From Chara braunii (taxonomy: Eukaryota; Streptophyta; Charophyceae; Charales; Characeae): a stretch of DNA of 63,593 bases. The stretch covers positions 644,354-707,946 of the forward strand of contig BFEA01000154.1 of assembly GCA_003427395.1 (NCBI GenBank), written 5' to 3'. The translations under genes were made by a program, and so were the position numbers. Shown here one piece after another: positions 46,961 through 60,140 of the stretch. The notes below the pieces were generated by a model. It did no database searches. It was given only the letters and a program-made list of their open reading frames with translations, and was not told the origin of the DNA. The number at the start of each line of letters is the position of its first letter. Position 1 is the stretch's first letter.

Positions 46961-47895
46961 ATTGCTTGCCAATTACGGTGCTCGTTCATTTTCACCTGCG
47001 CTCGTCCTGTTCTGCTTTTGCACTGCTCTTAGAATTAGTCCACTTGTGGAAATTTTTTTTGGGGTGCATGGCAGTTTTAGACACAGTCGCGGGCGTGAGA
47101 TTCATCTTGCATTTCCACGTGCCGTCCGCGGTGCTGCTTGCATTTCCGCATGCCGTAAGTCGCCCCTGCGCCATCACGTAACGGCCTCGCTGGGAGCAAC
47201 TCTATGGGGGCACTGGTTTCTCTGAATTCACTGCAGTGGCCGCCTGCTGTCCAACTGCCTGTTCCGCCCCACTGCTCGGGTGCACCCATAACTTTTTCCT
47301 GTTGGTTATTCCGCTGCGAGCGCGCGCTTGGCCTATATAGGCACGGGCGTGAGCTTACGCTACATCATTCACAAGCCATGTGTGAGAAACGTAAGGTTGG
47401 GGGTTCAAATACCTTTTTCCGCTCGTATCACCGCAACGCGGCGCACTATGTGGCACCCATAAGACCAGTGCCCGACATGAAGTCGGACTGGATTAAGGTG
47501 GTCGGCCCCGATGCGGGCCGACGCACTATGTGGCACCCATAAGAGCACCACGCTGCTCTTATGGGGGATTGGGGAAAGGCTCAATCCCGGAGCAGTAAGC
47601 GCGGTAGTTCCCTTCTGCCCTTCCTCAACTCTGCCCACCGGAACTTTCGATGTTCCAACATTCAAACACAACAAGGAGTCGACGTCATTGTGTTGCTGTG
47701 ATTATCCATCAGTGGGGGTCGCAGGTTGTGCTGCTCAAGGCACCTTGCTCATCACAATCAAGGCACCTTGCTCATCACAATCAGAAATAAGTATGGATCT
47801 CAGCACACTTATCAAACTTCTTTGACAAGGATACAATCAAGGCGCCTTGCTCATCACAATCGAGTTTGTGCCAGGAGGGAGCCAAGGTACTTTTT
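46961..47895. other. no recognisable gene; short duplication
   Basis: 'cgcactatgtggcacccataaga' occurs at 47442 and 47523, and the 'gcaccttgctcatcacaatca' block is repeated three times at 47738-47862. A weak GGGTTCAAAT box at 47401 lacks a matching tRNA fold. Nothing else is supported. Confidence 0.5.
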
Positions 47896-49983
47896 ATGAG
47901 AGTTCTGAGAACGACAACCACTATGGAACAGAACAAGTTGGTGCTCAGGAAGCTACTCAGACAACTAAGGTCGGCGGTATCTATCGGACGGTACTCCAGT
48001 GAGCAGCTACTGGGGTTGTATAGAACCGCCGGATTGTTTGGCAGGAAGGAAACCAAGAACAAACTCAAGCTGAAGTTAGATCGAATGATTAGAATGAAGA
48101 CCGGGGTGAGCATTCGACGAAGGGTTACTGTGAAGTACCCGTTATGCACTATGGTCAGAAAAACAAAGGTGAGACGGGTAACAGAGTCGGCAATAGAATG
48201 TAAAGTGGAAGAAGGGGTTGTAGCTACTTTTGTGAAGAAAAAAGTGAGGATAGTAAATACTAAAAATAGGACAGTCGGGGAGATCATGCACAACCACAGG
48301 GCGTACGCACACACGAAGGATGTACAGTGCGTGTGTGCATTATTCGATCTAGAGAAGACAGACGGACACGTCCTCACTAGATTTTCGAAGGTAGAAGAGA
48401 CACCAACTTTCGTGAAAAACGCGAAAAATGTTACGAGACCAGATAAGAGGATTAGTGGGAAGGCAATCGAGCAGGGAATCGCAATAGTCACTGCCTATCT
48501 GGGAAAAGAGTTACCGGAAGATTTCAGTGTCGCTTCCTGTTTCAGGAAGGAAAGTGGGGAAAACGCGGCCTGGACTGAGCTGGAGGTGAGACGGTGGACG
48601 ACTAGGTACGATGGTTTAGTACTTGCGCCGATAGATAGGAATCCAGGAGATACTGCCCTAGTGTGTCCGGTGCCTTACAGGCACGACTACGGTAAAACGT
48701 TTGTCTGGAACACAGACTATGAGAGCATAGCTCTAACGGAGGAGGAAGTTTTGAGGGTATGTAAAACCGACTATGTGGGAGCAGGCCTGGAGACGGTGGG
48801 TAAGTGGAAGGCGAACAGAAAACTGGGGAAGACATATGCGATACCAAAAGACAAGGACCTCCTACGGTGGAGGCCCATAGCACGAGCATGTACGGACCCA
48901 GCAACCACGGGACAGATGAGATGCACCAGAGCACTGAACTACCTAGTACGAAGGTTTGCCTCGAGTTTCCACCTCGGGTCAAGCTTTGAGCTGAAGGAGA
49001 AACTGGGAGCCATAGGGGAGGAAGTCCTGAAACAAGGGTGTACCACAACTTTCGGGACATGCTACGATATCAAAGAGATGTTCTCTTCAATATCGCATGT
49101 ATCTGTAGAAGAGGCGGTATCGAACCTTCTGAGCCATTTTGAAGGAAAGAGTTGGAGGCAAGTGAAGGTAGCTACCAGAGGTAAGATGTGTGTACTATCG
49201 AAGACACGTCGCAAAAAACCTGGTTTTATCAGTGTGGATTTCAATGCGAGAGATGATACGGTACGACATGGCACATGCATACATGAAATGTGGCGACATG
49301 GTGAAGCGGCAGATCGTAGGCATCCCCATGGGGAAAACCTCGAGCCCGACGTTAGCAACCATTACCTGCGCCATGGCTTAGGCAAATTTCTTGACGTCTC
49401 TTGGAGAAGATAGGGCGTTAGTCAAAGGTTGGAGGATGGTGGATGATGTCTCCATCGCCGTCGGGTGCAGCAGAGATTCAGAGAACCTGAATCATGGAAG
49501 AGAGCCAAACACATACTAGAGAAGTTTGAGGATACGTACGACCCAGAGCTGAAACTCGTTCAGAAGGATGCGGGCTCGAACCATTGGAAATTCTTGGGAG
49601 GACATATGTACGTCCTCTCACATCCAGTGCGGATGGTTTTCGTGCAGGAAACAAAAAACACTGAAGCACTCCGGGAGAAAGGGGAACTACGGTACCACTC
49701 TATGCAAGATTACGCTAGCTACTCTGACAAATGGACGAAGAAGGGAGTATTGTCGGCTACCTTGAAAAGATTGTGGTTCTTATCGACCTCCTGCACTTTG
49801 AGTGTGAGCTCAGTGGCCTACGCAGTCACTGAGAGCATCCTCCGAGGCTATACCCCGGAGGTTTCAGAGGGTGCCTTGGCCAAATTGGCCAGACTTACGG
49901 GGGACAGGGCACTCCTCATCCTCATGCTGTGTTTTCGACAGCAGTCAAAGAAAAGGAAGAAAAAACAGAGGGGATCCCGGCAG
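47896..49983 (+). pseudogene. Penelope-like / rvt-like reverse transcriptase (two frameshifts)
   Basis: A long intact frame (from ATG 47896 to about 49235) has a basic N-terminus, then 'LAPIDRNPGDTALVCPVPY', equivalent to the DKNxGxxV block that opens Penelope-like RTs. 'YAIPKDKDLLRWRPIARAC' follows, then 'TCYDIKEMFSSISHVSVEEA' (RT motif A region, D-x-K-x-M-F). The frame then shifts: 'GIPMGKTSSPTLATITCAMA*ANFL' and 'WRMVDDVSIAV' give the catalytic xxDD box as MVDD. After a second shift near 49468, 'HWKFLGGHMYVL' and a thumb-like helix run to 49983 ('VTESILRGYTPEV'). I see no GIY-YIG endonuclease. It could instead be a cellular rvt-type RT; both families share these blocks. The strict TAG in CAMA*ANF and the shifts make this copy inactive. 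Confidence 0.75.
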
Positions 49984-50659
49984 TAGGACGGTTGAGACTG
50001 GATGCGGCCTGTGTCGGAACGACAGCGGGCCATAACCGTCGTTCACCAGGCATGTGCCTATATATTTCACCATTGTGTTTCCGCTCCTGCAGAGGTATTT
50101 TTTAATTTTGTTTTATCTTGTTTTATTTTATTTTATTTTAGTTTATTTTATTATGCTTTGAAAGTTTTGACTGCGTTTCAGTTTTGTCTTAGTCTAGCCC
50201 GTCACGGCCACCGAGACGGTGTGTGGTTCTAGGACCAACCGGGGAGGTTCGATTTTGTCCATTTCGGACATGTGTGGAATCTGCGAAGGTAAGCGGGTAG
50301 AGGAACTTAGTGTCTGAGAATCGATATAAGGAAGCAAGAGGCAAGGCTCACGACCTTTTTTCGACGAAAGTGCGTCATGCACGGCTTCCTGATGATTTCG
50401 CTTAGCATGCGGATGAAACAGGTACAAGGATATGATGTGTCGTTTTCAGAGGGAGATCCTGCTATGGTGACATGGGATGTACTATGTAAGAAGTGTGAGT
50501 TGCTTACGTTTTCGAAGTCGAGGGGGCTGTTTTCTTTGTGAGCTTAACGTGATGGTGCCCTCGTGTTTGTCCTGCTTCGTTTGTAGCTTCTAAGTGTGCA
50601 GAGTGCTCATCCTGTGTTACTTTGTCTCCCGACGGACCGTTTCCGCAGTCTGCCCCATT
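49984..50659. other. no recognisable gene
   Basis: A TTTTATTTTA-rich stretch at 50098-50156 is the clearest structure; it may mark the 3' tail of the RT element. The rest has no readable domain. Confidence 0.45.
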
Positions 50660-53600
50660 GGAGCAGCTAGGAAGAACCGACACACCACCAAGTAGAGAAC
50701 AGACTGAATTGCAGCAAAACAGACTGCAACACATACATTCATGAGCTATGGAGCAACTAAAACGGAACCGGCATATCATCACGTGAAGGATAGACCGAAC
50801 TGCAGCAAAATAACCTATAGCACACGCATACACGAGTGATGGAAGAACTAGGAAGGAACCGTCACATCACCAAGTGAAAGAAAGACTGAACTTGCACCGA
50901 GGAGACTACGACACATACATACATCAGTTATGGAGCACTAGGAAAGCACCGGTTTCATTATAAGTGAGGGAAGGACTGAACTGTACCAATGAGACCACAA
51001 CCTACTCATACATGAGTCATGGAGCAACTAGGAAGGCACTTGTTACATCACAAGTGAGGGAAGGACTTAACTGTACCAATGAGACCACAACCTACTCAAA
51101 CATGAGTCATGGAGCAACTAGGAAAGCACCAGTTCCATCACAAGATGATAGAAGGACTGAACTGCACCAATGAGACTACAACCTACTCATACATGAGTCA
51201 TAGAGCAACTAGAAAAGCACCGGTTACATCACAAAGTGAGGGAAGGACTTGACTGCACCAATAAGACTATAGCACAAACATTAATGAGCTATTGAGCAAC
51301 TAAGAAGGAACCGCCACATCACCAAAAGAGAAAGAGACTGAACTTGCACCAAGGAAGCTACAACACATACATACATGAGCTATGGAGTAGCTAGAAAGGA
51401 ACCGCCACATCACCAAGTGAGAAAGAGATTGAACTTGCACCAAGGAAGCTACAACACATACATACATGAGCTATGGAGTAACTAGAAAGGAACCGCCACA
51501 TCACCAAGTGAGAAAGAGATTGAACTTGCACCAAGGAAGCTACAACACATACATACATGAGGTATGGAGCAACTAAAAAGGAACGACCACATCACCAAGT
51601 GAGAAAGAGACTGAACTTGCACCAAGAAAGCTACAATACAAACATATTTCAGTGATGGAGCAACTAGAAAGGAACCGCCACATCACCAAGTGAGAAAGAG
51701 ACTGAAATAGCAGCAAGGAAGCTACACCACATACATACATGAGCTACGGAGCAACTAGAAAGAAACCACCGCATCACCAAGTGAGAAAGAAACTGAACTT
51801 GCACCAAGGAAACTACACATCATACATACATGAGCGATGGAGTAACTTCAAAGCGACTGCCACATCACCAAGTGAGAAAGAGACTGAACTTGCTCCAAGG
51901 AAGCTATTACACATGCATACATAAACTATGGAGTAGCTAGAAAGGAACCAACACATCACCAAGTGAGAAAGAGATTGAACTTGCACCAAGGAAGCTAGAA
52001 CTCATACATACATGAGTAATGGAACAACTAGAAAGGAACCGTCACATTACCAAGTGAGAAAGAGACTGAACTTGCACCAAGGAAGCTACAACACACACAT
52101 ACATAAACTATGGAGTAAGTAAAAAGGAACCACCACATCACCAAGTGAGAAAGAGATTTAAATTGCACCAAGGAAGCTACAACACATACAAACATGAGGT
52201 ATGAAGCAACTAGAAAGAAACCGCCACATCACCAAGCGAGAAAGAGATTGAACTTGCACCAAGGAAGTTACAACACATATATACATGAGCTATGGAGCAA
52301 CTAGGAAAACACCGGTTACATCACAAAGTGAGAGAAGCACTGAACTTCACCAATGAGACTACAACCTACACATTCATGAGTCATGGACCAACTATGAAAA
52401 CATCGGATACATCACAAAGTGAGAGAAGGACTGAATTGCACCAATGTGACTACATCACACACATTCATGAGCTATGGAGCAACTAAGAAAGAACCACCAC
52501 ATCACCAAGAGAGAAAAAGACTGAACTTGCATGAAGGAAGTTACAACACATACATACGTGAGTCATGGAGCAACTAGAAAGGAAACATCACATCACCAAG
52601 TGAGAAGGAGACTGAGCTTGCACCAAGGAAGCTACAACACATACATACATGAGTTATGGAGCAACTAGAAAGGAAACGTCACATCACCAAGTGAGAAGGA
52701 GACTGAACTCGCACCAAGGAAGCTACAACACATACATACATAACACATGAAGCAACTACGAAAACACTGGTTACATCACAAAGTAAGAGAAGGACTGAAC
52801 TGCACCAATGACACTACAGTCTACACATTTATAAATCATGGAGCAACTAGGAAACCACCAGTTACATCACAAAGTGAAAGAAGGACTTAACTGCACCAAT
52901 GAGACTACAACCTATACATTCATGAGTCATAGAGCAACTAGGAAAGCACCGGTTACATCACAAAGTGAGCGAAGCACTGAAGTGCACCAATGAGACTACA
53001 TCACACATATTCATGAGCTATGGAGCAACTAAGAAGGAACCACCACATCACTAAGTGAGAAAGAGACTGAACTTGCACAAAAGAAGCTACAACACATACA
53101 TACATGAGTTATGGAGCTACAAGAAAGGAACCACCACATCAACAAGTGAGAAGGAAATTGAACTTGCACCAAGGAAGCTACAACACATGCATACATGAGC
53201 TATGGAGCAACTAGAAAGGAACCGCCACATCACCAAGTGAGAAGGAAACTGAACTTGCACAAAGGAAGCTACAATACATACACACATGAGGTATGGAGCA
53301 ACGAGAAAGGAACCGCCACATCACCAAGTGAGGAAGAAATTGAACTTGCACCAAGGAAGCTACATCACATACATACATGAGTTATAGAGCGACTAGAAAA
53401 GAACCGCCACATCACCAAGTGAGAAGGGAACTGAACTTGCACCAAGGAAGCTACAACACATACACACACGAGCTATGGAGTAATGAAAAAGGAACTACCG
53501 CATCATCAGGTGAGAAGGAGACTGAACTCGCACCAAGGAAGCTACAACACATACATACACGAGCTATGAAGCAACTACGAAAACACCAGTTACATCACAA

Positions 53601-54603
53601 AGTTAGAGAAGGACTGAACTACACCAATGAGACTACAACCTACACATTCATGAGTCATGGAGGAACTAGGAAAGCACCGGTTACATCACAAAGTGAGAGA
53701 AGGACTGAATTGCACCAATTAGACTACAAAGCACACATTCATGAGTTATGGAGCAACTAAGAAGGAACCGCCACATCACCAAGAGAGAAAGAGACTAAAC
53801 GTGCATCGAGGAAGCTCCAATACATATATACCTGAGCTATGTAGCGACTAGAAAGGAAACGCCACATCACCAAGTGAGAAGGAGACTGAACTTGCACCAC
53901 GGAAGGTACAACACATACATGAGCTATGGAGCAACTAGGAAAGCATCGGTGACATCACGAAGTAAGAGAAGGACTGAATTGCATCAATGAGACTGCATCA
54001 CATACATTCATGAGCTGTGGAGCAACTAAGAAGGAACTGTCACATCAATAAGTGAGAAAGAGACTAAACTTGCACCAAACAAGCTACAACACATACATAC
54101 ATGAGCTATGAAGCAACTAGAAAGAAACCGCTACATCACCAAATGAGAAGCAAACTGAACTTGCACCAAGGAAACTATAACACATACATACATGAGTTAT
54201 GGAGCAACTAGAAAGGAACCGCCACATCACCAAGTGAGAAGGAGAATGAACTCGCACCAAGGAAGCTATAGCACATACATACATGAGCTATGAAGCAACT
54301 AAGAAAGCACCGGTTACATCACAAAGTGAGAGAAGGACTGAACTGCACAAATGAGACTACAACCTACACATTCATGAGTCACGGAGCAACTAGGAAAGCA
54401 CCAGTTACACCACAAAGTGATAGAAGGACTGAACTACACCAATGAGACTACATCACACACATTCATGAACTATGGAGCAAAAAAGACGGAACCGCCACAT
54501 CACCAAGAGAGAAAGAGACCTAACTTGCATCAAGGAAGCTACAACACATACATACATGAGTTATGGAGCAACTAGAAAGGAACAACCACATCACCAAGTG
54601 ATG
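50660..54603 (+). repeat. 91-bp satellite, about 43 monomers, two monomer types
   Basis: Type A monomers carry 'aaaggaaccgccacatcacc', then AAGTGAGAAAGAGACTGAAC and 'ttgcaccaaggaagctacaa'. Type B monomers carry 'gaaagcaccggttacatcac', AAAGTGAGAGAAGGACTGAA and 'tgcaccaatgagactacaac'. Both end with 'acatacatgagctatggagcaacta' or a close variant. B blocks lie near 50940-51290, 52300-52480, 52740-53030, 53575-53755, 53930-54020 and 54300-54480, with A blocks between. Peptides read from the array are not genes. Confidence 0.97.
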
Positions 54604-54919
54604 AGGAGAGCTGCAGGCGATTGAAACTTGCTCAAACACTTGTTTAGCTCTCATGGAAGCATCCAGTCTTGAATCAGATCAGTAGAAGGTGGAGGAATGG
54701 ACAATGTGGGAGACCAAGATCACAAAAATGCCTCCATGAGTGAAAGCCCAAGTAACGATTCAACCCCAAGTGGGGGGAGGGATAGATCTTGAGGTGAGAG
54801 TGAGTAAGCCCCCCCCTCAAGGCAGAAAAGTCACATCCTAAAGTGGTGATTTGCCAGGGAGTGAAGAAAGTGACCATCATGGAGACAATACAAATGGAGG
54901 ATCTACTCTCTACCTCTCA

Positions 54920-55115
54920 TAAAGAAGGATAAGAAGATGGTGAAGAAGAAGGAGAAAATGAGAAGGGAATGAAGAGTAAGTAATAAGGAAGAAAAAAAAA
55001 GAAGAAGAAGAAGAAAAAGAAAAAGAAAAAGAAAAAGAAGACGAAGAAGAAGAAGAAGAGGAGAAAGAAGAATAAGATGAAGAAGAAAAAAAAAAAAAAG
55101 AGGAAAAAGAAGTTT
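54920..55115 (+). repeat. GAA-rich purine tract
   Basis: Nearly 200 bases of A and G with GAA, GAAAAA and AAGAAG steps, one of the most strand-asymmetric parts of the window. It follows about 300 bases of unique sequence after the satellite. Confidence 0.9.
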
Positions 55116-58100
55116 CCCCTTCATGTTCCCACTCACCTCTCCTTTCTTGTCTTGGTGTTGAAGACCAATCTTGATGAAGCTCCCTTCTCCTCACTTGGCT
55201 ATGACTCTCTTCTTCCTCAAACCCTCATCTCCACGTTTCCTCAGTCTCTCCCTGGCTATGGCAAAGCCCCACACCCAAGGTTGTGGAGTCCTCCCCTCTA
55301 GGAGGGATGAATGGGTTATTCCAAACCTCTCTCTCTCTCCCACAGCCTGGGGGCTATGGCGGACGACCCCTTGGAGTCTCCACTACTCACACTAGCTTCA
55401 ATGGCAGCTCCTGCTAGCTCACAGCCTCCTCCAAGGCTCTCAAGTGGCAGCGATTCCCCTCCTCTCACTCCAAGTGAGTAGAGAGCTCCTATAAGCTCAT
55501 TTGGGCAGCATGGGCACTCCTCATGCAAATTTGAGTATGGCAGATTGCTCCCTTAGCTTATGTAGGCTGGAACCGGAGTACCGGTCAACCCATATGCCTC
55601 CCAATGTGCCTCCAAGTGAACCGAGGTACCCCCAAGGCAAAATCTCACCACTAGGTCTCTCTGGGGGTACTCTGGCCACATTTTGGCCAAGTACATGAAG
55701 CCCGAGTGGTTGGTACCAACTCTGATTGCCTTTTGGCCTCCTCAAGCCTCCTTTTCCTTTTCAATTGTTGCCCCCTAGAGTCCAAATGTTGAAGGGACAG
55801 CTTCACTTGAAAGAAAAAAAACTTTTGTTTTTTTTCTTTTTCTTACTTTTTGTTGTTCCACTCCTATTTTGGGTAGGCCAAGATATTTTTTCATGTCTCG
55901 GATCAATCTTAACCTTCGATCAGGCTGAGAGCCAAGACTAGCATAATTTCGAGTTACCCCCAAGTGGTCCTTGCTTCAATTTTGAGCCCATATGTTTACT
56001 TTTTTAATTTTTGGTGCATCTGGCAATCTTTTTAGGCCAAATGCATAATTTTGGTATTTTCCTTATTTTGTTTTTTTCCATTTTGGGATGCCAACTCATT
56101 CCGGAGTTGGCCGTTTGAGCTGACCCACAAAAAACGGCCATATGCTCTCTACCATGATATCTGATCTCAGATTCATGACTCTAAAAACAAACAGTCAACT
56201 TTTTTTTGCGTTTTTGTCCAATTTTCTTTTTTTAATTCAGTTATTGCTGAGTGCAATCCGAATTTTCCTCCACAAAATCTGGAGGGATGAGGTCACAGTA
56301 GGGACCTGCCAGTCCCTACTGTGTCAGTCCCAACTGGCCGACACATTCTCCTCCACCCTTTTCTCCCCTTTTGTCTCATTCACCCTCATTTTTCTCTCAT
56401 TTTCTCTCTCTTTTTCTTTTATTGTCGTTATGACAAGTGTCAAACTGCTGCGCACCCTCTTTCTAGGCCTTAGGACCTCATTCAAGCCCAGATTCATGGC
56501 CAGCATTTGGTCGTTGTAACTCGGATTGAAATAATGGAGCCCCCATGCTCATGGGGGCTCCCGTTTGCCTTAGTTTTCTAAGTTTTGAGCCCCCTTGTGC
56601 TATGATTTTTCCCGACTAGCTTATTTTCTGTAGAGAGCGCATTGAGGCTCTATTTTCTTGTGCCTTGCTAGTCTGAGATATCTCGGGCTGTTGGGCAGCC
56701 CCTTCTTTGCTCATTTCTTCTCATTTTTGTCTCCTAGCACTTTCCCTTTAGGCTCTTTCAGTTTGCACTCACAATGACTTATATTTTTCACCGTCAAGAT
56801 TTTTGATCTTAACGACGCTACTTGCCTACACACTTCTCTTCTTTCGCTAGCTCATGGTTTCCGTCAGACCACTCAAGTCCCCACCATTCTCTCATACCGA
56901 TTCCATTTTCTAGTCTCAGTGGCGGTTCCGCCAGCGCATATCCCAATTCTCGATTATTTTTATTTAGGCTCATTTAGCCACCGACCGTCTTCCCGGTGAC
57001 GTCCCATTTTGTTATTTGGGTCTCCCTTGTCCCCGGAAGCCCCAATCTTTTCTTTCATGGGTCTCAAGTGCCGTGAATATTCTAGGCCGCGAAATCCCCC
57101 ATCTCGCGGCCCCAATTTCCGTCTTTATTTTCCTTATGCCGAAGTCAGTTTCCTCTAACCTCTTGGGCTTGCTATGGTTCATTTTCCCTTGGTCTAGGCA
57201 TCCTCATGCAGCCCATTATTTTTCGGACTGCAATTGTGGTCATTTTCCTAGTCCCACAACCCGACAACTTGCCCCAAACTGAAAGAAAATTACGCGCTCA
57301 ATTTTCAAGTGTATCTGGCCTCAATATTGGTTTCGAATGCACCTAAAACATGTGTTTTTTTCTCCCTATGTAGTCCGTTGTAACTCCGACTGCAGTAGGG
57401 GTCAATTTCCTAGTCCCATTGCCCCACAACATGCCCCAAACTGAAACAAAAGAAAACGGTTAACTCCCAAATGCATCCGGACTCAATATTGGTTCCGGAT
57501 GCATTTAAAACATGTGTTTCTCCTACTATACGCAATCCGTTGTACCTTGGTTGCATGAGGCCGTGGTTTTTCTTGATTTTCTCTGCAAAAAAAAAAAAAA
57601 AAAAGGTCCTTTGCAACCTCCATATTCGAGAATGTATCTGGTCACGGATGTATCTTCCGATGCGGTCGTTTTCTACCGTTAAGGTTTTTTTTTTTTTTTT
57701 TTTTTCCTTCCTCCATTTTTGGACATTAGGGACCTCCCAGTCCCTACTTGTGGCAGTCCCTACTGAGGGCCAACTCACTCACTCCCTCTCACTCCTTTTG
57801 TCTTATTCCTTCACCTTTTCCTGTGATTTTCTTTTCTTTTTGCAGCATGTCAAGTGTCAAGTAGTCGTTAAGACCTTTTCTAGAGCCTTCCTCTTAGTTT
57901 TGGCGCTCCCTACGCCCATGGTGCAGTCCGTTGCATCCTCGGACTGCAATTGAGGCTCCCCTATGCCCATGGGAGCCTCCTTTTGCCTTTCTTTCTTCCA
58001 AACTCTAGTCCCTTTTGCTCCGGTTTTCTCGCAAGAGCCTATTTTTCTCATGGAGCTCCTCTATGCCACATTTTTCTCAAGGTGGTTGGTCCGAGATATT

Positions 58101-59195
58101 TCAGATTGTTCCCATGCCTCCTCTCTTGTTTTTCTTTCGCTTTCCTTTTAGTTTTTGCCCTTTCGTTTGCCTCCACTAGTGCTGGTACTAGTTGTGCTAA
58201 TATTATTGATCATCTAGATCTTGATCTCGACGGCACTCCTTGCCTTGGGCTTATTTTTTCATGACCCCTCATAACTTTGCCTTGGGACATCGCATGTTCC
58301 CGCCACTTGTCTCCTGCTAGTCCCTGACACTTATCCCGCAGGCGGTCCCGCCCGCACATGTCACGTCGGTGGTACCACCGCTACTTGGTTCCAAAATGTC
58401 ATTATTTTTGCTTAGTCCCCTATGGTCCCCGACACTTTCCCTTGCTGTGTCCCGACTTCTCTTGGCATTTTCCGCCTCATGACCGCCCCATTTCTAGTCC
58501 CTTCCTATATCTCGCGCGTGCGCCGGTCTTTCCGGCCGCGACCTTTTACTTGGCTCGTGACCCTTCGACTCTTCCTTTGTCGCATCCCGATGACCCTCTT
58601 GGCCCGGGCTACGTTCTCACGTGCCGGTGACTTACTTATTATTTTCCCGACTTCCTTGATTCTTTTCCGCCTACGGCACGCAGTCCAGGCATTATTCTTT
58701 TTCCGACGGTGCTTCTTTCTTTGGAAAGGAAGACCGCCCTCACAATTTTCCGACAACCCTTTGCCGGTTGCTATCCTGCTAGTATCTTCTTGGTCCAGTG
58801 GTTCCGGCGGCCCCGGACATTCTCTAGGTCTCTGGGCGCTGACACTTGTGCCTTTAGATCTTCGTCCTTTCTATCTCTCTTGCCTCTGTTTTTCTCTGTT
58901 GTGCACAATTCTGCCATACACCATCTCTCGGGGGTCAGAACTTATCTCGGGACTCACCTGTCCCGACACATTCCCCTCACTCGTTCGCGATGTCCTCATC
59001 TCGCACCAGTCAATTATTAATGGGCGAAGCAGGTAAGGCGGGGGAGTGGGGTAGGATAGGTGGTTAGTTTGTAAGGGACCTTCTCATCTTTTCTTATTCC
59101 TTTCGCAGGGTTTCTTTTAGTCTCCGCTCCTTGGGGCGAAGGGGGATGCGAGGGAGGATCAAGTTTTCTTCTAGGAGCTCCTTCAGGCTTCCTTT
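55116..59195. other. non-coding region with internal duplications
   Basis: I see no gene. Two duplications stand out. A block at 56285-56560 ('gggacctgccagtccctact', 'cttttgtctcattc', 'gacaagtgtcaa', '...atgggggctcc') recurs diverged at 57728-57985. A roughly 185-bp block ('cctagtcccaca', 'cttgccccaaactgaa', 'cctcaatattggttt', 'aaaacatgtgttt') is tandem at about 57240 and 57408. Poly-A (57586-57604) and poly-T (57685-57705) flank about 80 bases. Confidence 0.6.
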
Positions 59196-59465
59196 GTCTC
59201 ATTCATCACCCTTAGTACACCAAGCTCTTTCGTCCTTCGCCTCCTCTCGTTTCATTTATCACCCTTAGTACATCAAGCCTTTTCGTCTCATTCATCACCC
59301 TTAGTACATCAGACCTTTTCGTCTTTCAATTTTTTTCGTCTCATTCATCACCCTTAGTACATAAGTTTTTTTTTCGTCTCATTCATCACCCTTAGTACAT
59401 CACGTCTTCTCGTCTTTTGACTTTTTCGTCTCATTCATCACCCTTAGTACATCAGGTTGTTTTCG
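59196..59465 (+). repeat. six-copy array of TCATTCATCACCCTTAGTAC
   Basis: Copies at 59196, 59249, 59285, 59338, 59376 and 59428. The 25-bp core is nearly constant while the spacer varies from about 10 to 28 bp and is always T-rich with CTTTTCGTC. This is more constrained in the core than a usual minisatellite. Confidence 0.9.
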
Positions 59466-59930
59466 TTCTTCGGCTTCTCTCGCTTTTTCAACCTATGCAT
59501 CATTCCCGAGGTCTGCCACCCTTAGTGCCTTTTCTTCCTCGATTTTTCGGACCGGTGTAGTCCATGTATGAAGCCATTTTTTCCCCTCACTTGAATGCGA
59601 TGCTCCCCCTTTTTCCGACCTTATGCCTACCCGAAGTTTTCAATCTGTTTTGTTCCCTTCTTTGGTTTCACCCTTGGCTCGTTCATTCTCTTTGTCTTTT
59701 GCTGCCCCTTTCTCATATGAGCTCATTCAATGCCCTCAACCTCTTCTCAAGCTTCCATACTCATTCTCATGCAGTTTCTTCCTGTGCGTTTCATGGCCAT
59801 TTGTCTAGGCCGTTCGAGTCCTTCACACGTTGCTCCTTGTGATTTCTTTTGGTATGTTTTGCTAGCTTTCTCAACATTTTTCTTAGCCAGTTACTTATGT
59901 ATGATCTCTGGATACTTAACTAATGTTTTT

Positions 59931-60140
59931 TCTCACATACATTACTCACGGGCATCTTGTCAGGCTTTTCTCAAACTCAAGCTTAGTCATTTCTCACATA
60001 TATTACTAAGGGGCATCTTGCCAGACTTTTCTCAAACCCAGGCTCAATCAATTTCTCTCTGGCCTCTTGTAAGACCATTCTCAAGCCCAGGCTCAATCAA
60101 TTTTTCTCTGACGTCTTGCCAGACCATTCTCAAACCCAGA
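59931..60140 (+). repeat. four-copy ~55-60 bp tandem repeat
   Basis: Units share 'ggcatcttgtcagrctttt' (or 'cctcttgtaagaccatt') and 'ctcaarcccaggctcaatca'. They start near 59931, 59990, 60048 and 60102. Confidence 0.85.

Noticed and set aside
47330-47420. tRNA or tRNA-derived SINE from the GGGTTCAAAT box
   Set aside because: No A box at the right distance and no cloverleaf or acceptor stem could be drawn.
50660-54603. CRISPR-like array
   Set aside because: The whole 91-bp unit is repeated with no unique spacers; it is a eukaryotic satellite.
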